Part shown: positions 47,207-60,493 of the stretch, one piece after another
How positions within the stretch are numbered: the stretch's first letter is position 1
Layout of the letters: each line of letters opens with the position of its first letter
Assembly (NCBI GenBank): GCA_907163375.1
Contig: CAJQUW010001406.1
Location: 248,001-312,000 of the forward strand
Direction of reading: 5' to 3'
DNA: 64,000 nt
From: Prostheceraeus crozeri
Taxonomy: Eukaryota; Platyhelminthes; Polycladida; Euryleptidae
Position numbers and translations under genes: made by a program
The notes under the pieces: generated by a model
Told to the model about the DNA's origin: nothing
What the model saw: the letters and a program-made list of their open reading frames with translations, nothing else
Databases searched by the model: none

Positions 47207-48107
47207 AAACGAACAAAATACAAATAAATATAAGCGTCAAAAATTGATAATAATGTGATTGGTATAACTGATGAAAATGCTAAAAGTCAAGCAAGAATCG
47301 TTTGAATATCGATTCCTTCGGAAGATTCTTTATCAAGATTTTGTTGGAAAAGTGTGCTACCGATGTCAACGTGCTTGTATCTCTCATTTGAGATTTCGTG
47401 ATTGTAGAGTATTACCTGTGAGGCCTTCAAATTATAATCAAATTTCCGACGAACAAATAAAATGTGATTATGATGTCAGTGATTCATAAAATGCGAAGAT
47501 CATATTGAATAAAAAGCAAACCAAGCGGTGCTGATTGGTGACTTCCCACGATTTTAAGGTCCTACCATATTGGGAAATTCAGGAACAGCATTGATAAGGA
47601 TTTGAATAAGTTGATTACGAAATACGCATGGATTTCGTCGATGAATATGAAAACATTCACACATGAAAAAAATACCCATCAATTTTGGTTTAATGAAAGT
47701 TGAGTAATTCAAGACCGGAAATAAATCACACATGTTATATCGCTTCATTGCTCTTGAATTCTCGAATAAAGTCCACCAGTGGTCCAAACTATAATACAGG
47801 AGGTTTTAGATAAGATAATGGGAAGATCAATGAATATAGAAAGTCACAATTTATTTGAAATTAACCATCTATGATGTGCTTATATGTGTACATGTACACT
47901 GCACAGAATCTCCGATAATTTCTCTGCAAGACTGAGCCGGGCGTGTTAATTAGTATGTACAGCAATGAATTCAGCTAGATTCTGATGTATTTTACAATAA
48001 TGAAGTGAATTGTTTGCAACTTGTTTCACGGTTTTATCCAGATGTGCACAAGCTACCGTCATTAATCAAGTCCACCAAAGTCACTGGCCTCTAGTCAGTA
48101 GATGGTA
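47207..48107. other. unique spacer between the tandem copies
   Basis: About 0.9 kb with no match in the block or after copy 2. It has a 72-codon plus frame (47271-47489) with four cysteines (CYRCQRACISH and a later C) that I cannot assign; no splice evidence supports it as an exon. Confidence 0.5.
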
Positions 48108-48529
48108 TGTGTTGTGTTATTGTCATTCTTACATTAGATAGGACTCTATATCGTGCAGCGAAATTGGGAAATTTAACTTAACTTGACCACGACACAATTT
48201 CCCAATTAATGTGTATTTTATGGATCCCAGCTTTCATGCATTTAGGGAAGAGAATCCTCTGTTCTCCTCCCTGAATTTTGATTCATCAATGAATTTCTAA
48301 GATTCGTCAGAAAATGCAATAAAAATAGGAGGGGTAGGGGTGAGGTATGGGCCCTTAAGATGGAGTGATGTCTTCATGAAGTAACGCGTGGTCCAGTCTT
48401 AAGACAAAACATCTTCATGAGACCATGCATAAGACCCCTCTGATCACAAGTCATTATAAGTGATAATATCCATAAGTCCCCTCCAGCCACTGATGGGCAC
48501 CCTCTGCAACCCATGGGCCCAGGGATAGC

Positions 48530-48648
48530 AATTCACCCAAGAAAAAAACGGAAAATCGGGAAAAACTGGAGTTTGAATTCATAAATTTGAAATATTTACA
48601 TTAGACTAATTTCGTAAAAAACGGAAAAACGGAAAATTGCGATCCCTG
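48530..48648. mobile_element. hAT-type MITE (copy 2)
   Basis: Orthologous insertion to 34593-34722 with the same CATGGGCC and CATGGCCC flanks; about 11 bases shorter. Confidence 0.8.
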
Positions 48649-49083
48649 CATGGCCCGTCTGGCGATTATTGGGCCCCTCTGACGATACATGAACCTTTTG
48701 AAGATGTTGAACCTTTTTGACTAGACTGTGCATTATTGATGTTGTATGCCCTCTACTGGTACGTGATTTATGTTTCATTTGAACGTTTTTTGGCTCTTTA
48801 GTCGTTCTCCTACACCGTACCCCTATATAAAATGCTATAATACTCTGCTATACCGCCCTAAATAACCGATCGCCATAGAATTTCATAGCAAATTACTCGA
48901 CGGTTTTGTCCATATAGATGAAGTTTTCTAATGTAACGGTAGCTTCAGGGTAAGGCTTAGGTATGATAAGAAAAACTGACTACGCACCAATTCAAGACAG
49001 CGTGTTGCAAAAAGTTCATGACGATCGATTTATGTATACATTCTAGGAGAATGATGTCTGGCTTGGAGTTTCTTAAAATTACA

Positions 49084-49803
49084 GCAGACTTGCCAACTGT
49101 CCCGGATTTTCCAGGGACAGTCCCGGATTTTGGAGCTGTCACGGATGTCCCGGAAATGTTAAAATGCTGTCCCGGATTTTGAATTTATTAACCTAAGATG
49201 AATTCTAGATCGTTTAAGAACGCGTATTTCAAAAATTTGCGCTGCGCGCGCAATCCTAAGATAAAGAAACATGCATGATGATGAAGTTTGTGGATTTCTT
49301 AGTGGCATTGTCTTTTCACGCTGATGGCTTTTATTAATCATTATGTAGCCCGGATGTATTTCCTTCTATTGAGTTTAAAAAGGTAGTAAGTGTTTTCCAA
49401 ATTTGCATTCCAGCTTTTGCGACGAATGCTGTTCATAAGGTGGGATGTATCTTGTGATCTTGCTTTCAGACTGATCTTTCTGTTGAAGAGACTTGAGACC
49501 ATACTGTTGACTTGTCAACGTCAATTATGCATAATCATTCTTGCAATATTTGTCAATATTTATCAATATATCAATATTTTTGACTGACAGGATGAGTGAG
49601 TCATGAATCAGCACACACCGCGATCGCAGCAATTGAATGGAGATGACTTAACTTAATGACACCGTTTCTATAAAAAATAATGGAAATTATGGATTAAAAT
49701 TAGGATGCGTCCTATACGCAGGCACACAGTCTTTCCATCGCTTTTGGGGTCAAATATCCACTGCGTCCTATACATGGTATCGTCCTATACGCGGGTACCG
49801 TAC
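49084..49803. mobile_element. copy-2-specific segment with hAT-like start and tandem TGTCCCGGATTTT
   Basis: Here copy 2 leaves the duplication: 720 bases replace about 205 bases of copy 1 (35178-35382). It opens CAGACTTGCCAACTGTCCCG and has TGTCCCGGATTTT or close forms four times in 110 bases, typical of hAT subterminal arrays. Towards the right it has GCGTCCTATACGC words repeated three times (49706-49795), which look like a second element's end. No matching right terminus found. Confidence 0.45.
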
Positions 49804-50189
49804 GTCAAACCGTACGTAGTGAAGTACACATCTGTTCTTCTGTGTATGGGAAATACTCGCATATTGTGAGACTCATTCATTATACACGCCAAAACATTTT
49901 GATTCAATCAATTCAGTTGATTTTTCAAGATTGAATTGATTTTTAAATCTAATTAATTATCCAATTAATTATTATGTATGGCTTTAGTGCATTAATAATC
50001 AATGTATTTTTTGTCGCAGCATAGTGCCTATAGTGTGTAGGCGCATAAGGATTCTTAACTGTTTGAAATTGACTCTCAGATTACTTGCAATCGTATGAAA
50101 ACTGAAAACGGGCCCCAGAAAAAGTGACATATGGGCTCTCCAAGAAGAGATCTCCGGATTTTTTGTGACACAGTGTTCTCATCCCTGTA

Positions 50190-50560
50190 TATTATATAGC
50201 ATGTACTGGGTCCTAAGTGCCATCAAAAAGTGTCAGTAAATTTTTAACTCTGCGTTGTGCGGTCACAATGTTTTTGCATTTGAAACGACAATGCTGCAGT
50301 TGATTTGGTAAAGAGCAGTAGTTTCCGCATTCATACCGACAAAAATGCACTTGAAGCGGCAAAGACGCAAACTCTTCTAGACTGCTGCAATTTGAAATAA
50401 TCTTATCAATGTTGAACATTTGTAGCTTGTAATTTTGTGTCTTGTTTTCTTCTTACTTTCGTTTGCTGTACTTCATAAAATATTTAATGTCCTATGTATG
50501 ATCATGGCCCCACGATTCCCATTATTGGGGCTTTTGAAGAAATGAACGTATTCATTCATT
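50190..50560 (+). mobile_element. 3' end of a LINE or SINE with hairpin and ATTC tail (copy 2)
   Basis: Counterpart of 35740-36126, with the same GCCCC/GGGGC stem and ATTCATTC tail. Confidence 0.5.
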
Positions 50561-50609
50561 TTTATGGTTCTCAACCGTATGATATTACTTTTTTCGGTCG
50601 GAGCTCAGG

Positions 50610-51125
50610 CTATACCATATAAGTATAAGATATAACATTTTTCTCTGAAAGATCGAGCACTAAACTTAAGATGTGGGCACTGCCGAGGAGTGCAGCCTTA
50701 ATCAATTCTGGTACATGATGGTGACCAGAGATCTTCTGCAAGTACTGATTCAGCCTTGGGCTAAGGAATGGGATAACTATTGGAACGACTTCAGCGTCTA
50801 CGTTCCACTGCTTCATTATCTCTAGTCGCAAATCCTGATACTTGTTTATCTTCTCTTGATCTTTTCCACAGATGTTGTGATCATCAGGTACATCTATGTC
50901 AATCAGGAGAGCCACCTCGTTATGCGTATTACATTGTAGGGTTATCTGCCATTGTTCTGCTTGGGTGACGTCAATCGATTGACATCTCGTCTCAGGTCTT
51001 CTGTCTTCTTTGTCATTCTTAACTTCCACGATGGTAGTGATGGTCGTCCGCTTTGCGCTGACAAGCTGGATTATCTGTTTGGAGGCATTCTTCAATGACA
51101 TAAGTTGCAACGTAGAACAAAACAT
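50610..51125 (-). mobile_element. retroelement C-terminal nuclease-like domain (family R-c, copy 2)
   Basis: This 171-codon minus frame is the longest intact one in the duplicated region. It reads VALLIDIDVPDDHNICGKDQ, then EKINKYQDLRLEIMKQWNVD, AEVVPIVIPFLSPRLNQYL, and ends LIKAALLGSAHILSLVLDL plus a short tail. A D-x-VP-D...K-x-x-KY-x-DL block followed by a hydrophobic VVPIVI strand and KAALLGSAHIL helix is the end of a widespread retrotransposon polyprotein. I read it as a PD-(D/E)XK-like domain, from memory of the family. The copy 1 counterpart is broken. The upstream polymerase is absent. Confidence 0.65.
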
Positions 51126-51396
51126 TTAAGTCAGTAATGTTGAGAGTTGCAATTGCACCAGCAGCTATGTTCACGTCCGTAATGACTCAACGGCTATCAG
51201 CATCGGGCGGTGTTCATGATTGTGATAGAAGTCCATGTACTCTATTATCTTCATTCTTAATAAATTGTTGCTGCTTGCTACTCAATTCATTATCTTCAAC
51301 AGCGCTATTTTGTTCAACGTCGGTAATAATGATAACCTCTTGATTTTTTGATAACATTGTCATTTGTAGAAATAAACGTTTTATTATTATTATTAA

Positions 51397-52328
51397 CCCT
51401 CAGAGACCTGAGGGGGTGGTCCACTGGACCCTGGAGCCACATTTTCTATTTTACTTTGTGTACTGAGGATATATCAACCGCTCATGCCCATGTAAAATCA
51501 TCATTTTTGAAAATGAATCTACATGTGTTATTTCATTTCAATTGAATCAGTAGAAGTATGGTAGATAGGCCAAAGAGGTCCACTGGACCCCCCTCCCCAG
51601 GTCTGAGAGGATGTAGAAATTCCCATAACAAAATTTTTACTATCATATGAAAAATGATTTTGTGCATGTCCACGATGGTGCATAATGAGTGGAATTCATT
51701 AATTCAATGTTTACATAATGCTCGTGCATGTGCGTTCCGTTTGAAGATCGCAAAATGTGAATATTTTGTTTTCGCACATGATCGTACATGACTGGCTGAC
51801 CTATATGAACAACTCAATGTTCAAAATGAAAGCTATCATTATATTCATAGTTCAACACTAAAAGCAGACTGTTCACAAAGTTCCCACAGCAGTAATTGAT
51901 GAGTCTGAGATCTCCACAGGTGTTTTGAGGGTCTTAAAATGCAGCAATTATGGCCCAGTTTAAGCCTATTTCCGATTGGAATGGAAAAATGCTAAAAGTG
52001 GCCAAATGTAGAGGTCTGCTGCATGAAATAATTCAATTTCATTAAAATCAACTATCTGAGGCTTTATGGTGACAGAAAACATCGTAAAACCGCCTCTTAG
52101 TACAACTGATACTGTGTTAAAAGTCGTTGAATTACAAAAACACCATCTTTTCGCATGTGTTTACTGAAAATGCTGAAAGACGCTCAAAGGATTAGTTATA
52201 TCAACTTGCTACACGCAAACATCTTTGTTTTAGTTAGAATCAACTTTCTTAATGATTTGATATCGATTTAGGCAGGTAAAGTAAGAATTTGCAGGAGGGT
52301 CCAATGGACCCCCTCAGGTCTTAGAGGG
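51397..52328. mobile_element. piggyBac-like non-autonomous element (copy 2)
   Basis: Flanked by TTAA at 51393-51396 and 52329-52332. The left end CCCTCAGAGACCTGAGGG and right end (inverse of CCCTCTAAGACCTGAGGG) are better kept here than in copy 1. Same insertion site as 37025-37963. Confidence 0.85.
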
Positions 52329-52594
52329 TTAATATTATCAAAATTGAAAGAACAAGCCTCCTTCTTGACGGGTCAAACCGCGGCAACGGTACTGGCGATG
52401 CAAAATTGTTCGCATTTCTGACATGTTATTTTGTATATTACGTTTTCCTTGAAGCAAATTTCGTTGTTGTACATGAAATGAGTTGACATCTTGTTTCGAA
52501 TTTAGCTTGATTCTTCAAGGCGTTCAATTTATTTTTCATTTATTTGTTTTTTGCATTTTTCATTTATCTCAATGTTTCGTTCGTTATTTTACAG

Positions 52595-52631
52595 CCAAAT
52601 GCAAGCAACACAGGAAATAGGAGAAGCACAG
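52595..52631 (+). CDS. exon B2 of the alternating-exon gene
   Basis: A 37-nt exon between TTATTTTACAG and GTAATGA, reading PNASNTGNRRST plus one base. The only difference from B1 is AGG for GGG, giving Arg for Gly. Phase 0 in, phase 1 out, so it joins A2 before it and A3 after it in frame. Confidence 0.75.
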
Positions 52632-53110
52632 GTAATGAATAATGTGTCCTGTTATTGATTTGATATTAAATCTCATGTTGATGTTCTGATAATTCTGGTA
52701 GTCGGTTTCATATTTTGATGGAATTCATTTTATTGTATCGTATCGGCAAGCATATAGTAATGAAGGCAAAATTTCTCATTTCAATCTTCTGATGTTTTTA
52801 ATTTGGTTTTATAATTACTGTGGCTTGCAGTACGTTCACATTCAATGTCATAGATAAACATTTTCATCAGTTCCTTGACTAAATTGCAATCTTTTGACTC
52901 GGAATCAGTATGTAGAAAGTGAAGTGAATAGAATCAGCAATAAAACCACTCGGTCTATGCAGTGGCACTACTTGAGTCTCACGATGTGAATACCTAAATG
53001 CATTTGAAGATGTGAAGTACTGTTCGTGTTGATTAAAAAACTTAATTTAAGAATAATTGTTTGAAAATCTAAATCTTCATGTCGTCTGAATTCAAATCAT
53101 AATACATGTA

Positions 53111-53895
53111 CAGTAGAACCCACTTATAACGTACTTCAAGGGACCTAAAAAATTGGTACGTTATATCCGAGGTATGTTGTATCCGAGGTGTGCAAGAACA
53201 AGCTGTATAAGAAGTATTGAAGCCTACTTCTGCACCAAATTATGTTGTCAATTGCAATAGTAAGGTCCTATCCATCATGACCAGTTAAAATTCTCACTAT
53301 GCATCACCATAAATACATGTGCATGCAATGTACATTTATTTGTATGCCCTGGCCCTACATGTATGATCATGCCTACTCGAGAAAACAGCATAGTGTCTTA
53401 ACAATTCTCTATTGTGTAAGAAAAAATATGCAATATTCTGAACATTAATCTAAAAATCTGAATGACTAAAAAAAAACAATGTAAACAGCGCAGTGACGCG
53501 CTAAGAAGACACCATCACAGACAATGTCTTAATTCCAGTTCACTTCTATCGATTGCTCATTGAACGGATTCGACACTCAAAAGTTGTCCTCCTCCGAGCC
53601 AATGACAAGAGCTGTTGCTGCCATCATCAAACGCAGCAAGTTATTGTAGAATCGTGTCAGCTTCGTTTCGATGATTCAGAATACTTAAGTACTTTCATCC
53701 CTAAGTACGCTGTAAAAAATCAAAATTTGCTCTGTGGACCCTTGAAAAGAGTTTGCTATATACGTTATATCCGAGTACGTTATAACCGATGCACTTTATT
53801 TAGACATAATAGGAATTTTTGTCCGTGCCTGCAAGAGGAGTACCTTATATCCGAGAGTTCGTTATAACCAAGTCCGTTATAAGTGGGTTCTACTG
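53111..53895. mobile_element. pogo/Tigger-like non-autonomous element (copy 2)
   Basis: Same ends, TA flanks and insertion site as 38751-39526, with a short insertion near 53320 and a deletion near 53757 relative to copy 1. Confidence 0.85.
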
Positions 53896-55805
53896 TACAA
53901 TGTACAACCGTTCTAAGCATCAATACTTAACCTGTGTTTTTTGTCCCGTAGGCTACATGTTTTTGTGGTCGACATCAATGATTTGGAAGTTAGCACTATC
54001 ACAGATGATCCTTTAATAGGCCTGCTATAATTGATAACCAAGGACAAGAAGTTAGCTTTGATAATTGATGCAAAGTCAGTTTCTCCCCGTCAGGTTCATT
54101 CAACCAATTGAAATGTCTGCAACTAAAATGCAATCATTCCGACGTTTTAGAATTCTCGTCTTGATACGGACCAATGACATAATCTAAGTTTGAATACGGG
54201 TGTTGACCCTTTGAATGTTGGAGTACTTATTTGCTTAAATAGACATTTTACTTGGCTGAATGTACTTGCTAGCGAAACTGGCTTTACATATCAACGGACG
54301 CAATGAGGTGATCATTTTCTGTCAGAACTTCTCATTGTATTTTCGATGAATTATTTGTTTTCTATAAGAATAACCAGTGAAGCCAATATCAATTGAAAGC
54401 CTAAGAAGAAGAGAAACTTTAACGAAAATGCTATGTAGAAGTTTTACCGGGAAAACAATCATATGATTGTATCGCTTCCAGTTGATTGCAAAGCATCAGC
54501 AAGTCATCGTAAGTTTCGTCTACATTCATGCAGTAAAGCAGACACCTTTCTTCTAACATTAATGACATGTCTTAGTACGGAGAACTTCGAGTTGACTTTA
54601 GGGTAAGGAAAGTCTGCATGAATTGTGACCTACGGTTGACCGAAACACAAATGTGGCAGTTTTTATGTCTATAGAGAAAATCACATTGCATTGAATTCAA
54701 AGATCACAATAATTTTACAGGAGAGAAATGATCGGTCTGACTCAGAATTGTCTCAATTAGTTGAGGATTGATTGCATTTCGACCTTCCAGTACTGTATTA
54801 TTTCAAGTTAAAATGAAAGTTTCCATTATTTTGTATGACATGTGGTTTGAATAAATCCACATAAATTGCAAACTAGCAATGGCAAAAAATTGAGATTGAC
54901 TTTTCCGGACTCATATTTAGACACTGAATTCGAATCCGCAGCCCTGTTAGGCAGTTACAAAAGATAACAACCATTAGACAATTCAATAAATATGTGCGGC
55001 TGAGCTTCATTGAACTCTAGTCAACTCGATTTCGTGCTTCGACTGAGCACCATGTCTGTATGGAGGCAATGTTTGTGAATTAGTGCCTGGCTATATGTCC
55101 GTCATGGAGTGAAGGCATTGGAGGAAGGGAGTAGGTCACTCAGCCTACTGCTATACCGGTCTACTCAAACGTGGCGCTAACTGTATCTTAGCCTCACATT
55201 CTCACAATTGGAACCAGAAGCACCTATTTTCTGCTACTAGAGGACATGAATTCTGTCACCTTGAAACAAAAATTCTGTTTTTTCCACTCAAAGCAAAAAT
55301 CTCTAGGAAGCTGGAACACTGTGTTTGACAAACCCGTATTTCATTTTGCTGAATTTCAAATCGATTGATGTGAACTGAAATACAGTGGAGAAAGAGAAAT
55401 TTCCCGATATACTGATGAGTTTGTATGCTAAGTGATCTCAACACGGAAAGTTGACAATAATATTGACAGGTTGTTCTTTGCAATAGGTGGAATCAGGGGA
55501 AGCTCCCTTCATTTTCAAGAGGCTGCCGTTTCTGAACTTTAGAAATAGTTCACAGGAGTAGCTGTTTTCCTTAGAAAGGGAGAAAGGCTACGTTGTACAG
55601 CCCGGGCCCAGCTAAGGGAGGAAGCGTGTATTTCCTCTCGAAAGAATATAGGAATAGTATCCACTTTTGGAGGACAAGTGCATAGATTCCGAGGCATCCG
55701 ACGAATTCTGCATTTATTGTTCGATAAAAATGGACATTATTGCATTATTGGTATTTTAACCAAATGAATTCGATGGCGATGTCTACAAACAGTGATTCTT
55801 ATTAG

Positions 55806-55932
55806 TTATTTACGCAACTAGTGCAAAATATCCATCTTTATTGCTTTCTTCGAGGTGAACATATCTATGCACGACACCGAAGGGCGAGGAGAAAGCAAAA
55901 GATGGATAGCTTTGCACGAGTTGTGTAGGTAA
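55806..55932. repeat. foldback MITE (copy 2)
   Basis: Counterpart of 41446-41592 with a shorter centre. About 150 bases on, 56080-56099 forms a near-perfect palindrome (TACTGCACGCACGTGCAGTA), which is less perfect in copy 1. Confidence 0.7.
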
Positions 55933-56639
55933 TTTTATTTTTCACCGATATCATGACCATTATGATTAATCTAATTCTATGGTGTTTGATGAGTTAAATA
56001 ATAAGCGGGTTTTATAATTCAATCGCATATATCTATATAGAAATCTATAATTCAACCAGTGCAATAATGAAAATATTACTGCACGCACGTGCAGTAATCT
56101 GCTTTACAGGTAAAATAAAGTGACAGGATATCTACATTATACGCACGGTGAAAAATAAAAATTATTATCTATGCTGTTGATATGGATATCTAAGAAGCTT
56201 TACTCCAAAATTCTGTCTATTGCATAATTTCTATGGAGATTTGACATGGAGTACTTCCTCCGGCAATAATGATAGTAAAGTATAAATATTTTGGAAAGAG
56301 CCAAATTTTTTGATAGTAAAATATTTGATTATCGATAGCTACATGTATGTACTGCAGCTGCCACCAGCAGCCATCTTCAGGCAAATGCTGAAGGAATATT
56401 GATACAAGCAAGCATAATTTGATAAAATTCGCTACCGATAATCAAATGCTTACCATCAACAAAAATTGTCTCTTTCCAAAATATCTATATTTTAGAAGTC
56501 CTAGCAAAATCTGTTTAAAATTAGCATTTATAAAGTGCTTCAACACAGTAAGATAAGGTAAAAACAAAGCCTGAATATTCAAAAATCCTGTCAAAAGACC
56601 TACAGAACCTAAGAAATGTAAAAAGTCACTAAAAAATAG

Positions 56640-56800
56640 GATGAAGATATGTGGATTGCCAGATTTGATCTGGTAGTCCAGCAACATCAGAAGAAATGAG
56701 AGACTTCTCCATTTACTCCTAGAGCCGCGCAGACAGTGTGATGTTGCTCTTATGCCGCCAAATAGTGGACTTGCTTTCACCCAACTCAACAATAACGCAG
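56640..56800 (-). mobile_element. tail fragment of retroelement family R-a (copy 2)
   Basis: Counterpart of 42994-43200; the minus frame reads SWVKASPLFGGIRATSHCLR then GSRSKWRSLSFL. Confidence 0.55.
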
Positions 56801-57168
56801 TTTTTAACTAGATGAAAAAATATTTATAATTTAGCTAAACTCGCGCATTTGTTCTAATAATGTTCTACGCAGGATTCAGCGTTTTCAGAAAACAAAACGT
56901 TATTTGATACACCGCACCATGAGACTAGGTCAGCCAATAATGACATACAGACCGCATTGGCATTGCCTAAAAATGAGACACAGATAAAAGTTGTGCAGCG
57001 AATCTGCCATTTTCTGCTCCATCAGGTGGATCCTGCTGTCGGCAGAAATTGGATATCTCTGGTAGGAATTCAATTGTCAATGAAGTGAATATTTGGATTT
57101 CAATTTTAAGAGTGTGTTCGGAGAGACGACAGTGTGCAGCGTAAGAATAACTCTGTTTCCTTTTTCAG

Positions 57169-57227
57169 GAATTGCACCCATGAACATCACCAACGATGCC
57201 GAAGAGGTGGCACATTCTAGGAGTTTG
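57169..57227 (+). CDS. exon A3 of the alternating-exon gene
   Basis: A 59-nt exon with the same acceptor and donor as A2, giving the identical peptide (G)IAPMNITNDAEEVAHSRSL. Only one silent base differs. It joins B2 in phase 1 and exon C in phase 0. Soon after the donor copy 2 lacks about 43 intron bases kept in copy 1. Confidence 0.8.
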
Positions 57228-58684
57228 GTGAGTTGTTTTTATGACAATGAACACGTTGCATTTAATGAACGTCAATAATGCAGATGAAGAATATTTTTTG
57301 GGTGATGTGTTTGTAGTTCATCACGTGTCTTCTATATTGTATCTTCTTCCCAGGTTTGAGGGTAGGACACTGGGGTTGTGTCGGTTGTTGTTGGGATGGA
57401 TACGCCTTCTTCATTCTGGTCAGTCATGCGTCAGCTGAGGGTCCATGGATGCAGCAGCTCAAGATCTGTCTTGACGTGCCACCATCTGTTCCTCCGATGT
57501 TCCACTTTATGATTTTCCGTCGAAATCGAAGCATTGACATGATTGTTGATGGACAGTTCTCCAGTCGCATTTTACAGCCACAGTCAAATAATTGCATTGT
57601 CGTCGATTAGTGTTTAAAACCATGATGTGTTGAAATGTTTGTCTACTTTCTATCAATTTTCCTTTTTGTAAATGAATGCGTAATAGCACCTGAAGTTACA
57701 TCTGCAAGACACATCTGTGCGCAATTGCTTTAATATTCTTATTATTTTCACATTTAACATCGGCATCTTTCATTCTCACCAGACTAATGAATGAAAGGAC
57801 AACCTGATAGGCTGTTTCAAGGAGTCATAATTACCACATTGAAATTCTCATTCAATTATTAAAAGGTCATGTCAAGATTTCTTTTTATAGGGTTGCGAAA
57901 TGCTGAAATTTCACAAGCCGTGTGGACTCGGCGTAAGAAAACTAAAGGAAGCGCTTGGTAGAGCGCCGGTGCATTCTCAATTAATGTTTGATGAATACCA
58001 GGAATGTTCCTCACACATGAATTGAAAACGAATGAATTCGAACATCACTGATGCAATGCAATTAATAATTCTGTTTGAGAATGAGTTTGAATTTTGTGGG
58101 TGATGAAAATGCGTCATTGGAGGCATGTGAACTGAAAGTGTGATGCACCAAATATATTGTGAAGCATGATTATCTGTCCATTCTTTGACTTGGGATCCAG
58201 GCCTGTCGTCAGAATGCAGGAGTAGGATATTAATAGTAGCATATTATTATCGCAACACATTCTGAAAATGAAAAAATCGCCACATTTTCTATCTATACTA
58301 CTTTCAAAATATTGCCTATAAACTTCGAGAAAACACTTTCAAACTATATATTTTCTGAAAGCCAATCTTGTGACGGTTTTGAATATCACAAGGAGAATGT
58401 TTCAAATTAATTTATGCGCATTCGGATTTATGGGCCTCTAGGAACCAACAATTTCAAAAACAATTAATTCAACAACATTCAAATGATAGATCCGAAAATT
58501 CTCTTTCAGATGATTATAAATTTGTCGATATTTCGTAATAGCAAAAAAATTTAGAAGGTGTTGAAAAATGTACGTGTCCGTAGATTTATGCCAAGTTTCC
58601 AACTTGCTGTCGCGCACTGTAGTTATACCATAGACAATTGTGGTGTGTGGAGATTTATTTTCATAGTTTCGAAACATGAGTATT

Positions 58685-59290
58685 CTGCATAGATCACGAG
58701 CTTTAGCGAGTTGTTTCGTTCAATATAGTTGTTTAAATCTTTGTTGCTGGATCTCTCACTGACATACGTAGCTGGTGGGAGAAAGTCCTTGATGACGGAC
58801 CTAAGTTTGGATGTCATCCAAATGCATCAGATCATTAAACTGCAGTTGACTACAGCGGCCAATCGAGTTTTGAAGGAAGTGATGTACAAATAGCAGCAGT
58901 ATGAAGTAAATATCTTGGTGGTTTCATTGGAAATTCCTAGGGATGGACACAATATGTTACATCTCTCATTGATTCATAGTGTAACAAACAGTCAAACTAG
59001 CAATAATCGCACGATCTGAGCCTCATGCTGCATATTCAGCTTTCGTAACTGGTTTCCGACATCGGTTGACATATTTCATACGCACTATACCCAATATTGG
59101 TGAAAAACTTAACAAGTTAGATCATGTTATTGATCATCAATTTATTCCTGCCATAACAGATGGCCATTTCTGTTCAAATGAAGAGCGCTTACTGTTATCA
59201 CTGCCAGTCAATAAAGGAGGTCTGACGATAACAATATTTTCCAGATCAGCTGAAAATGAGTACACGAACTCCAGAATAATTAGTTCGTCG
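58685..59290 (+). mobile_element. RT-distal fragment of retroelement family R-a (copy 2)
   Basis: Counterpart of 45305-45912 with the same residues (SEPHAAYSAFVTGFRHRLTY, RTIPNIGEKLNKLDHVI, FIPAITDGHF) and additional small indels. Confidence 0.7.
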
Positions 59291-59854
59291 AGCGTGTACA
59301 TACATTTCAGCTATTTTTTTATGTCGCAAACTGTTTTTACCAAAGAGAAATAACACACTTTGAGCATGAAAATAGAGCGTCATAGGTACTGACTGGCTCA
59401 ATGGGGAAGGCCTTAAGTCAAGCATCTTCAAAATGACCATAGATAAAGCAGTACATTTCCCATGTTCTGAAATTGCATTTAAAAATGAGTACCGCACGAG
59501 CAGCTTTATGCTAGGCTTGAAAAATGACTGAATTCCTTCTAATCTCGACTAAGCTGTGCATGGAAATCCTGGTCGCGACTAGCTATGAGTCATTCACAAT
59601 CCTATCACCGCCTCTGCAGTAGCACAAGTTACGACTTGGAAGCTCCTAGTCTCGACTAAGCTGCACATGCGGCCCATTGGGTTAGAATAGATTTATAGGG
59701 GGACGGCGTCCCCTAGCACCCCCGCTGGCGACTGGCATGTTGGGGTTCACTACTTGCTGGATAAAGCTGACAGTATAACTTACTAATGTATCGTGAATAA
59801 TTTCTGCAGTTTACTTCCATTATTCATATAATAATTGCATTGATTCCTTTGTGA

Positions 59855-60091
59855 TTGACTGATCATGTCAATTGTAACATCATTTGCGGGAATAGTATAA
59901 AGGAGAATGGAATTATCAGGAGATTAGGAATAGTTATTATGTTAGGAGAATTATTCAAAAAAAAGTACAAAAGTAACACAGATTATGAGATTAGTATTGT
60001 TGAGGCTCTTAAAATCAAAGATGGACAGCCAAAAATTAATCGCAGTGCTGAGTACAACGGTGTTTCTTACTTATTAAAGATATTCAATTAA
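59855..60091 (+). mobile_element. short conserved frame, possibly a Penelope-like tail (copy 2)
   Basis: Counterpart of 46599-46835; the frame is kept at 78 codons with M/K, G/S and R/G changes. Confidence 0.3.
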
Positions 60092-60493
60092 AGTCCTTTG
60101 GTAACTTAATCTGTTTCATTGGTTTTCACATGCCGTATTGATTGATTTTGCCCGTCTAATGTCACGTTACCAGAATTGAATTTATCTCATTGCAGCGAAC
60201 CATCAGTTAGCGCCAACGCAGTGCAAAGTATCATGCAATTTTATACATGTTTATTTTTTGCTTGCGAAAATCGATTCAGCTGTGTTTTTTGTAGAATTGT
60301 GGACTCTTTCCGGAAAAATTTTGATAATCCATTTCCTTTGCTGAAATGAGTCATGGACTAAATAATAACTGATCAGTAATGATTTTACTTTCTCTATAGT
60401 CATTGCAGCAATATGTCCATGCTTTATTCGGTGTGGTTTAAATGTGGTTAAGACATGGTTAAAATCTAGAGAAAATCTAACGATGACGCAATC

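Larger units (their letters stand above)
48108..60493. repeat. tandem segmental duplication, copy 2 (about 12.4 kb)
   Basis: Second copy of 34181-47206. It carries exons B2 and A3. It lacks the palindromic element (empty site at 56276) and has its own replacement segment at 49084-49803. The match ends at GCAATC (60493), one base before the terminus of a hAT element. Confidence 0.95.
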
